The notes beneath the pieces are model-generated. The model had not been told where the DNA came from and searched no databases. It saw nothing but the letters and a program-made list of their open reading frames with translations. This document shows, piece by piece, positions 24,476-36,947 of a DNA stretch of 64,000 nt. This DNA comes from Macrobrachium rosenbergii (lineage: Eukaryota; Arthropoda; Malacostraca; Decapoda; Palaemonidae): contig NC_089795.1 of assembly GCF_040412425.1 (NCBI RefSeq), positions 84,479,163 through 84,543,162 on the forward strand. Reading direction: 5' to 3'. A program made the position numbers and the translations under genes. Each line of letters starts with the position of its first letter. The first letter of the stretch is position 1.

Positions 24476-25025
24476 GTAAGTAAGAAATAATGGTTACAGA
24501 TTCATTCTACCATGGATGTGTTTATGCATTTGTAAGGATGCTACAAAAGCTCTTATTTTTACTTAAAATCTTCACTGTAAAGTTCAATATGCATTTGTAA
24601 GTGTCAGGAAATTAAATATTTATTGTTACTGATATTCATGCCATCCCAAATATGACAGAACAGATAACATTTTAATAAAGACTTTAATACATTTCTCAAG
24701 CACTTACTGAGAGTTTTTCTTAGTTTCAGGAAGTTTCCCATTTAGGAACGTCGACATATATAATAAACTTACAGCATAAAGTACATAGCTTTTGTAAAAA
24801 TAAGTTTGGGCAAACATACATAAACATTTGCATCTTGTCAACCGGATATGAGTCGTAATAGCAATGCAAGAAAGGCTTTGTTATCACTTCAGACAATTCT
24901 CTGTCACAGCTGAATTTTCGGTCTGTTGTCTGATGATCAGGTTAGTAATTAATATCTTGCAATTCAGGCACTTACCTTAATTTTTTTTTTGTATTTCTCT
25001 TCCTCTTTTCTTAACGATTTCTTAG

Positions 25026-25115
25026 CTTGTGGCCTTGGGGAGTATGGTGCTGGGTGCACTGGTAGCTGCCAAGAGAAGTGTCAAACCGACGACTGTGAAC
25101 CAGTTACAGGAAAAT
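25026..25115 (+). CDS. Receptor exon: EGF-like repeat 3 (left)
   Basis: 90 nt, phase 1 to 1. ACGLGEYGAGCTGSC, then QEKCQTDDCEPVTGK. Intact; the right copy lacks 2 bp. Confidence 0.85.
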
Positions 25116-25762
25116 GTAAGTCTCTCACTCAAGGACGTTTGAACTTCAACCTGGAATGATAGGCAGTGACGTTTTAGGGCCTCTAAAGTTCATTCACTCA
25201 GTTGCTTCTTAGCTAGCATATGCATAAAGAGTTTCTTGTTTAGTGTTATATTAAAGCAGCGATAGTCCATTAACTTTTTAAAATCCTCTGTTAACATGCG
25301 CTACTTTTACCCCTAAAGAACATTTCGTGGATTTGAAAATCAAAGAATATTCTGTCTTGTTTTCAGATATCAGCTGTTTGATTTTCATATGACTGAGACA
25401 AACATTAGCATTTTAGGGTAAAATTAGAAGCAATTGGAACTTTACAAAGAAAGTTCTCATTAGGCAACATATTCACTACCGCTTGTTGAAGCGGATTAAA
25501 TCTTATGAATAACTTATTTTGCTTAAGATGCTAATATACTTTGCAGCATCAAGTTAAATTGTTGTGAAGTAGCAATATACTGTTTCCACTCTTCAGAAGT
25601 ACTATGAGAAATCTAAGTATACTGAATATCTTTTTGAAATGATTTGGATAAAGTATTGAATATTGCCATATTTCATTCTGATTTCTCTAATCACGAAACT
25701 ACAAAGAAACTTAGTGTTTTGTTTATTTGAATATCCACAAAGAATTGATGGAATCTTTTCAG

Positions 25763-25890
25763 GTCCACCTTCACTCCCTAAGAACATGAGAGTTCAAGTG
25801 GCATCTCCCAGAAATCTGACTTTGTCTTGGGACAGCACTGGGGACGATGAAGAACATCAAGATAAGCTATATTATCATGTTGGCTATAAG
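25763..25890 (+). CDS. Receptor exon: FN3-like module 1, first half (left)
   Basis: 128 nt, phase 1 in, phase 0 out. PPSLPKNMRVQVASPRN, then LTLSWDSTGDDEE and YYHVGYK. The P-x-N-M..V and LTLSW strands are typical FN3 A and B strands. Confidence 0.8.
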
Positions 25891-26146
25891 GTCAGTAGTT
25901 CACTGAAATCGTTTATAAAGTTTTGATGAGTGTTACATTATAACCAGCAATCATTCAAAATCTTGCAAAAATATTAGGAGACTTAAAGCACCAAGTAATA
26001 CAGTTTTGGGCATTTACTGAAGGCAAATCAAGATTCAGAAAAATACAACAATCTTGATTTTGGCAGTAAGAGTCAAAAGAATGTATATAAAAAAAATTGC
26101 TTCTTGAAATAAAATGCCATTCTTTGCTAAATATTCCTTGACGCAG

Positions 26147-26339
26147 TTACTGACCCACATGAGCTGCGATTACAAGGAGGAAAATGAGAAATGGAACAGG
26201 ATTGTCGTGGAAAACCAGCCCATTGTCATTAGCGGTCTCCAGGCTCATGCATCATACAACGTCTGCCTCTATGTCTTCCGAGATTCGGATTCGAAGAGAA
26301 CTGCTGAGGAATGTTACACCGTTGAGACAGGCGTAGAAG
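26147..26339 (+). CDS. Receptor exon: FN3-like module 1, second half (left)
   Basis: 193 nt, phase 0 to 1. NRIVVENQPIVISGLQAHA, then SYNVCLYVFRDSDSKR and ECYTVETG: FN3 strands E, F and G with the L..ASYNVCLYVF core. The right copy has a frameshift in this core. Confidence 0.8.
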
Positions 26340-26777
26340 GTAAAGGATGACGCAATTAACGTACTGACCATTAAAAATTTTGTATTCTGAAACTCATTTG
26401 TACATCTACTTTTGTAAGATTGATTTTCTTAACATAGTAATTATGGCCATAATTGCACTTGTATGTCACACTCCTCTCTACTTTTATTTTGCATATAAAT
26501 GATATTGTTCATATTAGAAAAGTGACATCTGGGATGCTGAGAACCCAGACCTGACCGAGGTTGGAAATCGTGTGACACTTACTGTATAATTTATCACTTT
26601 GACCAATACTAACCAGCTCTCTTGAAAAAACCTCAACATTATTCTGGCTTATTGCCATTTATTTTCTCACAGGCCCAGAAAAATAGTAAAATTTCAATGC
26701 AGTCTATTAAATTCGTTCAGATTCATTGGAATTAAAAAGAAATTAATCATTAATAAACATATCTTTGAATCTTTCAG

Positions 26778-27110
26778 TGCCAACCGTGAATGTTACTGGG
26801 CTTGTGTGCACCCCGGGTGGCTCTGAAAATATTCTGTGCTCTGCAACGATAGAGGGAACCTGCGCTCATTACAATGGGCCCAATGTGGAGCTTTCCTTTT
26901 CCCTCTCGTACGAGGATTGTAATGGCACCAACGTTTTGATCGAGGAATCTGAATTACTGCCTCCTACTATCGATGAGTTCCATAGCGGAGTTATCAACCA
27001 CACCTTCTCTGGACTAATACCTGGCCAGATGTTTGTACCAACAGTGAGAGTTAAACGAGTTCCGGTACCTGAACAACGAGCTACAGACCTTGTATACACA
27101 GATGAAAAAG
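26778..27110 (+). CDS. Receptor exon: FN3-like module 2 (left)
   Basis: One exon of about 333 nt, phase 1 to 1, donor gtaggt. PTVNVTGLVCTPGGSENILC, then ELSFSLSYEDCNGTNVL and FVPTVRVKRVPVPE. A whole module in a single exon. In the right arm this exon is frameshifted and its donor is gone. Confidence 0.8.
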
Positions 27111-27278
27111 GTAGGTTTTATCAATATAACTAATGACTTCGTGATATCCAGAAGCTATTAATCATAACCTCGGAATCAGCAGAGAAATGTCACTGACAGA
27201 TAACAGCATTTTGAAAAGCTCTTGCACTCTAAAGACTTCTTGGATTACCATTTCTTTCATATCCTTCTTCCCCACTAG

Positions 27279-27509
27279 CACCGCCACCTGTGAAGGATTT
27301 GAAGGCATTTCCCTTGAATGAAACTGACGAAAGTGATGTGGAATGCCCCAAAGCCCATCCAATGGCAAAATCATGGGCCAAACATCACTGTCGAAGACAA
27401 AGTGTATGAAATCTCTCCTGAAGACGGTGCTAAGTGTTCTGATGTTGAGAGCTACCAGTATTGTTTCACTATCAGCCATCTGAAAATGGATAGCACTTAT
27501 AACGCACAG
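27279..27509 (+). pseudogene. Receptor exon: FN3-like module 3, first half (left, frameshifted)
   Basis: APPPVKDL opens correctly, but loss of TG after aatgaaactgacg shifts the frame, with compensating changes near ccccaaagcccatcc and gggccaaacatc. After these it reads ITVEDKVYEISPED and SYQYCFTISHLKMD. It is 231 nt against 233 in the right arm, which is open throughout. Confidence 0.8.
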
Positions 27510-27789
27510 GTAAGAAAGCAATTTATCACTCCTCAAATGCCTTTTTTTTGAATCCTTGACGTATCTTTTATTAGAAGTTCGTGATTTGTTAATTATATCA
27601 TCCTTGGAGAGGAGTTTTTGGAACATCTGGATTTTGTGATTGCTTGTCCATGTGTTTGTATTTTTTTTTTTTTTTTGGTGGGGGGAGGATGCTAACATAT
27701 TAACTGAAACTATGCATAACCGCGTAAGTCAGAGATCGCACATGTAAATCATTTGAAGTTTTTGTAACAGCCGGGGCTCCTAAAAGTAA

Positions 27790-28050
27790 AGGGTGCTACT
27801 TTGGCTTGTTATCTACGCGTCACCTACTCCGAGGTGCTAGTACTAAACATGGCGGAAGCTCAATGGGACGCCGTGTTTAGTACTAGCCCTCGGGGATCAA
27901 AGTATTATATACACCCATTTCTATATTGTGTGGTTGACAAATAATAAACGATATCTTCGTGCGGCCGTCTACTTTACATTTACCATACGGTGGTTTGAAA
28001 TTTGTACGGTGTAGATATTTCTTCCTTGTAGATAACAAGCCAAAGCAGCA
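27790..28050. mobile_element. MITE M4 in intron (left arm)
   Basis: 24 bp termini gtgctactttggcttgttat-ctac and gtagataacaagccaaagca-gcac are complementary with one mismatch. An inner 14 bp stem gctagtactaaaca/tgtttagtactagc is also present. Shared with the right arm at 54990-55250, so it predates the duplication. Confidence 0.8.
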
Positions 28051-28344
28051 CCAAGTAAGTACTTGCCGATCCCAGAAACAAAAGTTCCTGTACTAAAAAA
28101 AACTTCCCTTGGGTTTAGGGTGGGTGTATGACAAGAATTTACGAATCAGTGACCCAGGGGAAAAATACCATCGGATGGGAGCTGTAGTCGTTGAAGGACT
28201 GCTGATGTGGACTGCAAGAATTAAGATAAGAATAGGGACAATGGCAAAAACACCAGTACTGGTAGTTTTGACAAAGGGTTTTCTGTCCTAAAACAAAGAC
28301 CTTCAAAGTTACGTTACCAATTTTCATCCAAGGCATCTTTTCAG

Positions 28345-28408
28345 ATCACAGTTGGGACCTCACACTTCCAGAGCCAAGTGAGCAAATTTGAATTCAAGAC
28401 CTTCGCAA
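28345..28408 (+). CDS. Receptor exon: FN3-like module 3, end (left)
   Basis: 64 nt, phase 0 to 1. ITVGTSHFQSQVSKFEFKT, the F and G strands of an FN3 fold. Intact in both arms. Confidence 0.75.
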
Positions 28409-28594
28409 GTACGTTAATCCTACAACTTTATTCTCTTTCCTTGTTTATTTTTATTCCTTTAGATATTTTGCTTTTAACTGAGGCGTTTAAACGCCTCAGT
28501 ATTCTTAAGTTCCCGGTATTAATTATTCATAAATAAGTTCTGCGCGTAAGTTTTATTTATTTGTAAATAAGAGACATTCTAGGATCTATGTTTC

Positions 28595-28599
<5 letters not shown>

Positions 28600-28660
<61 letters not shown>
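28600..28660. repeat. (GA)n microsatellite (left arm)
   Basis: About 30 GA units; mirrored as (CT)n at 54393-54452. Confidence 0.95.
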
Positions 28661-28664
<4 letters not shown>

Positions 28665-29243
28665 GTGTAGTGTAGCTGGGGACGGGGATCTGTGGTTTTT
28701 CTTCCTTTTCTACAATTTGATTTATTCTTATGCCCTCAGTTGCTTTCCATCTCAAACATTCGTCGTTTTTGCTTAGTTTTACCTCCAGAGGGTAGATATT
28801 CCAATTGGAAGATATTCAAATAACTTTCATGAATTTCCGGTATTAACACTTATTTTATTTAGTCCATTAGTATTACAAAATTCAAAAGGATGGTCTCTGA
28901 AGTTCTTTCGTTTTCATTAGAGAATTTGTCTTGATGAACAATACCCAACCAGGTGCTAGATCATCCAAAATGTCGTCTGTATATATATATATATATGTTT
29001 CATGTCTTATGTAACTGCATACGTTCTCCACGTTTGTGTACTAGTAAATGACAACATAGGCTTCATGCTTACAAACATTAACGCAAATAAGTTTAAGCTT
29101 TTTTTTCCTCTCTCTATCTTTGGAAGATCGGACTTCGTAATCTGATTTCCTCACCTTGAGTACAAAAAAATTACATTTCTTGTTTTTGTTGATTCACAAC
29201 CAAGAATATGATCCATTAAGATAAGTTCTCTCTCGACATGAAG

Positions 29244-29413
29244 AGCCCGGTGAACCACTACTACAGATGGAGGAGCGTGACAAGAACGCCCTAGGAGTTT
29301 CCATTACCCCACCGACCTTCACTGGAGGAAGGCTGAAAAACTGCACGGTTGCGGGACCGAAGGACTCTTGCGTGATACCTTACGAGGAAAACAGCAAGAC
29401 TATGAGGTGTGAG
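29244..29413 (+). CDS. Receptor exon: FN3-like module 4, first half (left)
   Basis: 170 nt, phase 1 to 0. PGEPLLQMEERDKNALG, then VSITPPTFTGGRLKNCTVAG and DSCVIPYEENSKTMRCE. The acceptor (cgacatgaag) is pyrimidine-poor. Intact in both arms. Confidence 0.75.
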
Positions 29414-29816
29414 GTTGGTATCTTCGAACAGCAACTGATCCAGTCTTCTAAAGTAACCTAACCTAACCCAACTTAACTAAACCTAAGGCCTACTCCTTTA
29501 ACTAAGATTAGGGAATGTCATGCCAAAATTCTGGAGTAGGAAGATGGGCCATTTTTGTGTAGATGCTTTCAGCCTCCACCCAAACAATGACCTATTTTTT
29601 TTTTTTAACTTTGCGTGTAATGCGAAGACATGATCCGTATTTACAGCAAATGTCAAATCAGGAAAGTTGTCAGGGGGCGAATTTCGATGTTAGATAATTT
29701 AGAAAATCTGTCAATATGACATTTATTACTTTACCAATATCAATAGAAAATACTTGTTTGTACACACATATACTTTCACTCACATGCATAAACACACACA
29801 CACATTGTATACACTG

Positions 29817-29819
<3 letters not shown>

Positions 29820-29907
<88 letters not shown>

Positions 29908-30147
29908 CGATTATAATCATTTTATCATGTGATTCGTTTATCACACATTACCGCAGGTGAAAACGAGACTAGGTGTAGGTAATGACCGGTTTTACCTTAT
30001 TGCCAATCCATTGACGAGGGACTGATACATATACATGTGATTTCCAACACTATGTAGCAGTCCCTCGTCAGTGGCTTGCAAACAAAGCTGAAACTCGTCA
30101 GACTAATAATGCACCAGTGCTCCTCATTTTTTCACCTTTGTGATATG

Positions 30148-30186
<39 letters not shown>

Positions 30187-30232
30187 TATATATATATATA
30201 GAGATAGTATATATATATATATATATTTACAT

Positions 30233-30258
<26 letters not shown>
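29820..30258. mobile_element. MITE M3 between (TA)n arrays (left arm)
   Basis: TA arrays at 29820-29895 and 30150-30258 bracket about 250 bp. The interior carries the inverted pair ttgacgagggactg/cagtccctcgtca and outer aggtgaaaacgagac/tcattttttcacct-like ends. The right-arm version is at 52806-53145. Confidence 0.65.
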
Positions 30259-30263
<5 letters not shown>

Positions 30264-30610
30264 TATATAATGCACACACGTTCTTAAATACCGAGACTTT
30301 TCTTCTGTCTCCCCCTTTTCCTGCATCCCAAAATTATATAACCTTTCCCACATTTTATCTGAAACGCAGGAAAATAGTCATGCAACAACAGACTGAAATT
30401 ATAGATTGCATTGATCTGCCTCTCTTATACTGCAAATGATGAAGATAAATGCTCAAAGAGAGAGGCATACACATATACATGTATTTATGAATACATACGC
30501 CCACACATCATACAAATTTATACATACAGTACATGCTTGGGTAGCTGTCCTGCTATTTTGCTCTATATTATTTGTTTTGTTTTATTTATGATTATTGTTT
30601 GCTTTTTTAG

Positions 30611-30813
30611 ATTAAGAATTTGAAATCTGGAACCAAGTACAAACTCGAAGCATACTGCTGCAACGTCATGCTCTGTGGGAAGAAACGGAAGATCGAGATG
30701 GTCACAAGACCCTCACCTGCATTCCGAGGTTTTGCCCGAGTGGAGGACGACATCACCAATTCCACCATTCCCCTGACTCTTCCAAAGCTCATCAACACAG
30801 GAGAGACCAAAAG
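30611..30813 (+). CDS. Receptor exon: FN3-like module 4, second half (left)
   Basis: 203 nt, phase 0 to 2. IKNLKSGTKYKLEAYCCN, then VMLCGKKRKIEMVTRPSP and DDITNSTIPLTLPK. The L.SGTKYKLEAYCC core is a typical FN3 E/F loop. Intact in both arms. Confidence 0.8.
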
Positions 30814-31110
30814 GTTTGAGCATTTTCTGAGTTTTTTTACCACTGAAATCTGCTATTAACGTTAGCAAAAGTTCGCATGAGCAGACACGTAGTCAGTCAT
30901 ATTGTGATTTTCCTTCGTTATAAAAGGAAACATTAAGTTTTCTGTTATATCGTTGTTTCAGTATAGCTGGTCAACTGTCCTGAAAACCTAAGTAAGGGAA
31001 ACCAAGCTCTTTATGGTAAAAACAAATTCACTTTTGTATCATCGTTCCTATTTTCCACTTGTTAAAAAAAAAAAACTTATAATTAACCATGTCTTGTTCA
31101 CCAATGACAG

Positions 31111-31267
31111 CAACCTTGTGGTAGTCGTTCAACACATTCCCAAAGACGGGCAGAACCAAACGCAAGACCTGCGAAACGAGAGCCTCAAGATTCTGAGCAA
31201 TCATGAAAGAAACAGACGAGGGAAAAACTGTGGTGAATCGACTTGGATTGCTGCGGTGCTTCCTGGA
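31111..31267 (+). CDS. Receptor exon: membrane-proximal FN3-like module 5, first half (left)
   Basis: 157 nt, phase 2 to 0, after caccaatgacag and before gtaagt. NLVVVVQHIPKDGQNQTQDL, then SLKILSNHERNRRG and CGESTWIAAVLPG. It lacks 24 nt present in the right copy, so this copy has eight fewer residues. Confidence 0.8.
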
Positions 31268-31369
31268 GTAAGTAACATAAACAACGGTTTACTATTTCAT
31301 CTCAGTTTCCTGTTCTTAATATTGATTGTTAACACACGACTGCAACAGACAAAAACTTTTATATGGGTT

Positions 31370-32455
31370 AAATTGAGATTCATCATCATTCATCATACCC
31401 CGTATGGGGATATTGACTGTAATATAGGTAGACAATATCTAAAGGGTTTTGACGGCCCTTCCGTCCGGAGTCAAATCTTTATCGATCATACTGTCCCCTC
31501 ATTTCTTTCGTCCCTCTATATTTTCTGTCCAATCCCTTATCAAACTTCACTCCTCGCTGTCTCTTCCCCTGCCAACTCGCCATGGGCCAGCGCGGCAGGG
31601 TATGGCCCACACTCTTCCCTAATGAGTTACAACCACAGACGAAATTCGGCCATGCCTGTTGGGTCAGCGGATTTAAATTAAGGCCCAACCACTCGGTCTG
31701 ATTTGGGTAGGGACTGTGTGCTGTAGGCCTACAAGCGACTACCCACCCCCAAAATAGTGCTCAACATTGCTACATACTATGTAAGAACCCTCTCTGAAGA
31801 GATACACCTGAGCAGCCCCGAAACAGAGACATTATCGGAATCTCTGAGATGAGGAGACCAGGTGAGAAAATCCAAATGCTTAAAAGCGGACACCTGCTTT
31901 ACAACAGTGGCAAGGAAAGCAAACAAAATGGTGTTGGATTTGTCATGAGTAAAAACTTACAGAGCAACACGGAGAAGCTCACAGCCACATCTGACAGAGT
32001 AGCTAGTGTCACTCTTGGAATTTCAAAGCAGTGCAGACTAACAATCATACAGGTATATGCTCCCACATCAGTGTCATCCCAGGAGGAACTGGATAACTTT
32101 CATGATGACCTATATACCACTCTAAATAATAACAAAGCCCATTACAACATCATAATGGGGATTTCAATGCTAAAATTGGACAAGGGAGTTTGTGTTAGCA
32201 AATTTGATATGGAGAGAGAAATGAGAGGGGAGATGACTTGATCAATTTTACTGTAGCACATGACTTCAAGATCGTGAACACATTCTTTCAAAAGAGTGAA
32301 AACAAGAGATGGACATGGCGAAGTACAAACCATGAAACACGAAATGAAATAGACTACATACTTGTAGACAAACATAATATAGTTAAAATGTTGATGTCCT
32401 GAACCAAGTCAACGTAGGCAGTGATCACAGGATGGTAAGATGCAAAATTGAGATT
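31370..32455 (+). mobile_element. LINE endonuclease fragment, left arm only, flanked by an 11 bp repeat
   Basis: Absent from the right arm, where intron sequence is continuous. Its junctions share aaattgagatt at 31370-31380 and 32445-32455. The insert encodes an apurinic-endonuclease-type domain of a non-LTR retrotransposon: VLNIATYYVRTLSEE, then NGVGFVMSKN, RLTIIQVYAPTSVSSQEELD, a broken MG-DFNA motif (one base lost at about 32160), then SDHRMVR. Similar to RTE-type endonucleases. It stops at the end of the endonuclease domain, with no reverse transcriptase or 3' tail. Confidence 0.8.
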
Positions 32456-32929
32456 ACTTCTTGGTAAATTGCACTCAATTTGCTTTCCCACAGACTATTC
32501 AGTTTAAGGGGCAGGCTAGTAACAATTCTTAAAACTGAGAATTAAAGTCAGATTTATTCAGACTCTGGTTTGCGTTTCAAACAGATCTGAATGAGTATCT
32601 AAAGATGCGGGTTATACAGACGGCTGAAGGAACTGCCAAACAAAAAGTCATACAGGTAGAAAGCTGATTACAGCCAACTGCAGAAGACTAGGCATGTGTT
32701 CTGGCTCACTTGCTTGTTGTATGTGAAATATATCATGAACTGTATACAATATCAGTGACCTCACATTCTGCAATTTCCATCCTGCTTATTGTTCGGAGAT
32801 GGACAAAAGATAGTAAAAAAAAAAAAAAAAAGGAAGATTCTAAATTACTCTGATATAACTCAGCTCTCTTAAGGTAATTTTTACTGCACCATGTTCTTCA
32901 GCTGTACATCCTATTCTTTTACTTTTCAG

Positions 32930-33044
32930 AAGAATGAAATGATTGAAGTGGGAGATGGAGAAGTTTATGGAGGGTTTTATAACTGTCCCTTGGAGCAAGG
33001 AGAATCCTACGTAATTGGAGTGCTTGGCATTACAGATATGCAAG
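32930..33044 (+). CDS. Receptor exon: FN3-like module 5, second half (left)
   Basis: 115 nt, phase 0 to 1. NEMIEVGDGEVYGGFYNCPL, then EQGESYVIGVLGITDMQ. GFYN.PLE.G.SYV.GV is the closing FN3 pattern seen just outside the membrane in receptor phosphatases and kinases. Intact here, frameshifted in the right arm. Confidence 0.85.
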
Positions 33045-33768
33045 GTAGTATCTCAATAAACTTTGCTTAAGGATACACTCAAACATGCTTCCATTTACGT
33101 ATTTGTTTATGATTATACTCAGTTTTTCTTGTTAGCTATTAATCATTTTATATCATCATCATCATTAAGTTTTTTACCTTAGATTTCCCTTTTCTGACGT
33201 TAGCTATGAAATGAGCCTCTCCTGTGCACTTTCGTCCTCAATTCTCATCTGGTCTACATCTTTATCTCTGCCTCTTTCCCATGCTATTCTGGACCTTTCC
33301 AGTGGTCTCTGATACGTTGTTTCCATATTTACTGCTCTCCATCCCTTCTTATCACTTGCCTAAACCATAATCTTCAAGGCCTCTGTGATCAGTCTATTTG
33401 CTAGTCAGAGGACATCATATCTTTTATCAACTTCCTAATTACACTGCAGCCATGGCTCTTGTCATTTTGTAGATTTCAAGCTTTACTTTGTAAGTATACA
33501 TGTCTGTGCTGCTAGAGTACTGTAGTAAAGGCAACTGGATATTCATATCTAACAGTAGTCTAGAAATCTTGCTTTTGCTATTCTTTCTACTCTGCCCTCT
33601 CAATATCTTACCTGTACCACTGGCTAGTAAATCCTCATGGTAACAGATAAGTTCTACCTTTAAACCACAACAAACTGTTTTTGATGTTATCATAAACAAA
33701 ATCTGATAAAGAAACAGAAACTGTTATTAACATTGCTGTTCCTTAAGCTTACCCACTCTTCGCTTCAG
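33045..33768. other. Intron
   Basis: Non-coding intron, matched by 50477-51127 in the right arm. No separate element recognised. Confidence 0.6.
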
Positions 33769-33928
33769 GGGATCCTAAATACCGGGAAACGGTCTGGCAA
33801 CAGCTGAAGGAGCCAGTGAAGATGACGACGCAACCAGGACCGAATGAACATCTGTTGCTCGTGATCGTCAGTGTAGCAGGAGCGTTGCTCCTGTTCATTG
33901 TCTTGGCATTAATCATAGTCTTGCGCAG
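33769..33928 (+). CDS. Receptor exon: transmembrane helix (left)
   Basis: 160 nt, phase 1 to 2. DPKYRETVWQQLKEPVKM, then NEH and a hydrophobic run LLLVIVSVAGALLLFIVLAL, then IIVLRR as stop-transfer. A single-pass type I topology is inferred. Confidence 0.9.
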
Positions 33929-34636
33929 GTGAGTTCCCCAGCAAGTTGTTGCTAAGGTCCATTCTCTCTCCTTTAGCAGTGCGATGACCTTTCTTGTTGT
34001 GATGTCAGTTTACAGAAACCCTTAATCAGTCAGTTTCTCCATGGAATTTTTTCCATTTCTGGATAGGCATTTCGGAAAATTAAGTTGAGCCTGAGTTTAG
34101 ACCAAAATCCAATTATTGTCTTGTACCCAATAATCATATCATGTAAAAAAAGCTAAAGCCTTTGTTTTAGGACCTGAATTAAGGAAGCAACCTCACGCAA
34201 ACAAGGAAAGCAATCTGAAGAAAAATGTTCTCCATTATTTTCATTCTTATGGGCTACTGATCTAATTAGATTTTTACACTCCATGTTTTTTCATTCTCAT
34301 GGGTTAGTGATCTAATTAGTTTTTTACAATCCATATTTTTTCATCCTTAGGGATTAGTGATCTAATCAGATTTTTACACCAGTCTTTTACACTAGCACCT
34401 TTCCGTCGACATATTCAGTGTTTCCACAGTCATGTGACTAGATTTACTTTCAAGGGCATCTCATGAAACAGATGCTCAATCCATAGAGGGCCAATAACAC
34501 GGAGTGATTGATTAATTGTGGGTTATCACGGAGTGGCGATCTCACTACTGAGCATGTGACCTCGGGCAGCCGTATAAAAACACACGGTCCACCACATAGT
34601 ACTATATTGTAGTGATGAAACGCAAAGGCAGCACAG

Positions 34637-34684
<48 letters not shown>

Positions 34685-36088
34685 GTAATTATCTGTTTTT
34701 CTATTGATTCTGTTGAAGGTAAATAGATTATTACTTTACAATATTTTTTTATATATAATTTTCTGAAGTCTATTTCTGTTAAGTAAAGGACGTTGTATTC
34801 TAATTGTAGGCTACATTATATCTAATACTGGAGAGTTAATTTGATGAGAAAAACTGATTCCCTTAGTAGGCAGTCAGTAATTTTTCTTTTTTAACTTATA
34901 AAAAAAGTACGACCGGAAATGCTGACTTACATGAAGTAAAGATTTTTGCATAAAAGAATCGCCTATATGAATCTGCATATACATATGAAATATTGGAAGA
35001 TCAAATTACGGCTGGCTTGATATAAAAGTAACGACCGTTAGAGAAATTTAGTCACTCGCTGAAAGATCAGTAATCGAAATGTAAGGTTAGCTACGCGTTT
35101 GCGAGATTTTGTTCAGAGTTTTGAAACAGGTTGGCAAAATGAATTTCCCGCCAGGCTCTGACATCACAGAAACCGACAGTGAAAAAAGGCTAACAGAATA
35201 ATCTCACACTGTTCTAAAGCTTTGAGAGAAATTTTAGATAAGTATTACCATAAGAAAGCAATTTTATTTTAGTTGGATGAAACAATGACAAAACAATTAA
35301 AATAGCTACAGAATCAACAGGTATATGCAAGGTGGAAGGTATAGGTCTAGCGTTTCCTCAGCTAAGATTTTTATGCTTTGTTACCATTCTGTAAAGACTT
35401 CATTTTTCCCATCTTGTTGTCATGATTATAATTAAATAAAGATTTGACACAAGAAATTAACCATTTTTTATATTTAGAATAGTTGTTTAATATAGCCTTT
35501 TACCAAATACGTAGCGTGAGGGCATAAATGCATTTATTTAAACAATTCTAACGCTGCCAAATCATTGTTGGCCTGCTATCTGCCAAAAGAATTCTAATGA
35601 CTGACAAAATACAACAGGATTGTTTGAGTGACAAATATAAATAACGAGACTTGTTGACTACCAGTAACCTATAGGCTACTCAAATTGCTAGCATTTTCAA
35701 TAAAGAACAAACTTTTTTACTTATGTATGTGAAGTCATGAAGTTAATGTCTGTGTTTGAAATTGAATCAAGTTGCTAATGTCACAATATTAATACAAAAG
35801 ATACAGACATGTTATCGGAAACAGATCTCGTGCAACAAGGCACTCATCGGCCTAACGCACAATACTACGGCGAATAAAATTCCATACACAGCAGCACTGT
35901 GAAATGTAACTCCCTTTTCTCTGGAAGATTACACATTGTTTCGCAATCATGGCTAACATGGCGCACCATAGACAACAGCTGGAAAAATCAGAAAACACTG
36001 AACACACAACTTTCCGCGGTTCCCGGTCTCTGTGAGGCGATGCGGCGCGAACCCTCCTGGTGGCAGTTCACCGAACTGCCAGATGCTA
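33929..36088. other. Long intron, first part
   Basis: Mirrored at about 48290-50316. Contains a (TC)n run at 34640-34682 that is only a short gagaga tract in the right arm. Nothing coding seen. Confidence 0.6.
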
Positions 36089-36947
36089 TAATTCAAACCA
36101 CTACCGATGTCGATATCTAACCTCTCTACGACGCTCCACAGTTGGCCATTGATCAGCCAGTCCAGGCCGGAAACTGGTCAGTCTGTTAGCAAACTGAGTG
36201 AACGTCTCGATGTTGCAACCTCCCTCAAAATATGTCTTTCAAAAAGATAGCTAACTCATTTACACCTCAGTTTCACCCGAAGAAAAGTGGTGTTTCTCAC
36301 TTTCATCATCAAACATCGTCAAGCCAGTCGATTTGAGAATTACTGTGATATATGAATTACGTACTTCGATAGACTTAGTGCTAAAACATATATAGTGAAA
36401 TAAACATGAAATTTTCAATATAAAGTATATTCTTTCATTCCTTACATGACATCGCAGTGCATTTATCATTTATCTTCATGTGTTTCGCTAATATCAATAG
36501 CTTCAATGTCATGGATGACAATGCTACCAAAAAATTATAGGTAGGGCTATCAAAATGAAAATAACAAGCAAAAGATTAAGAATATTAAAAGGAGCGGGGA
36601 TGCGCGCAGATAATAACCTCAGGTTCATTTCACTATACATAGTTTAGCATTAAGTTTACTAAAGTACATAATTCATATATCATCATAATCCTTAAATCAT
36701 TGGCGTGACGATGTTTAGTGACGAAATTGAGAAACACTACTTTTCTACGGGTAAAACTGAGCTGTAATAAAAGTTATAACTATTGAAAGACATTATTACA
36801 AGAGGAGAGGTCGCAGCGTAGACGTTCACTCGATGACGGCTGGAATAGATTGACCAGTTTCCAGCCCTGCGACTGGCTGATCAATAGCCAATCAGGAGCG
36901 TCGTAGGAGACATGGTTAGACACTAGATTCACGGGTGGTGTGAATTG
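36089..36947. mobile_element. 860 bp foldback element, left arm only
   Basis: Both ends carry complementary arms of about 270-300 bp: aattcaaaccac/gtggtgtgaatt, acgacgctcc/ggagcgtcgt, ttgatcagccagtc/gactggctgatcaa, ggaaactggtca/tgaccagtttcc, gagtgaacgtct/agacgttcactc. The right arm runs straight through the site (ctaattgtgtctaatagata, near 48045), so the insertion followed the duplication. No protein coding. Confidence 0.8.

Noticed and set aside
28109..28291. Open frame between FN3 module 3 exons, present in both arms
   Set aside because: Sits in an intron between exons that already join in phase; frames differ between arms and no FN3 strand pattern is present.
21878..33928. Receptor tyrosine phosphatase identity
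   Set aside because: The membrane-proximal module resembles RPTPs, but the Ig-EGF(3) block matches Tie and no phosphatase domain follows.
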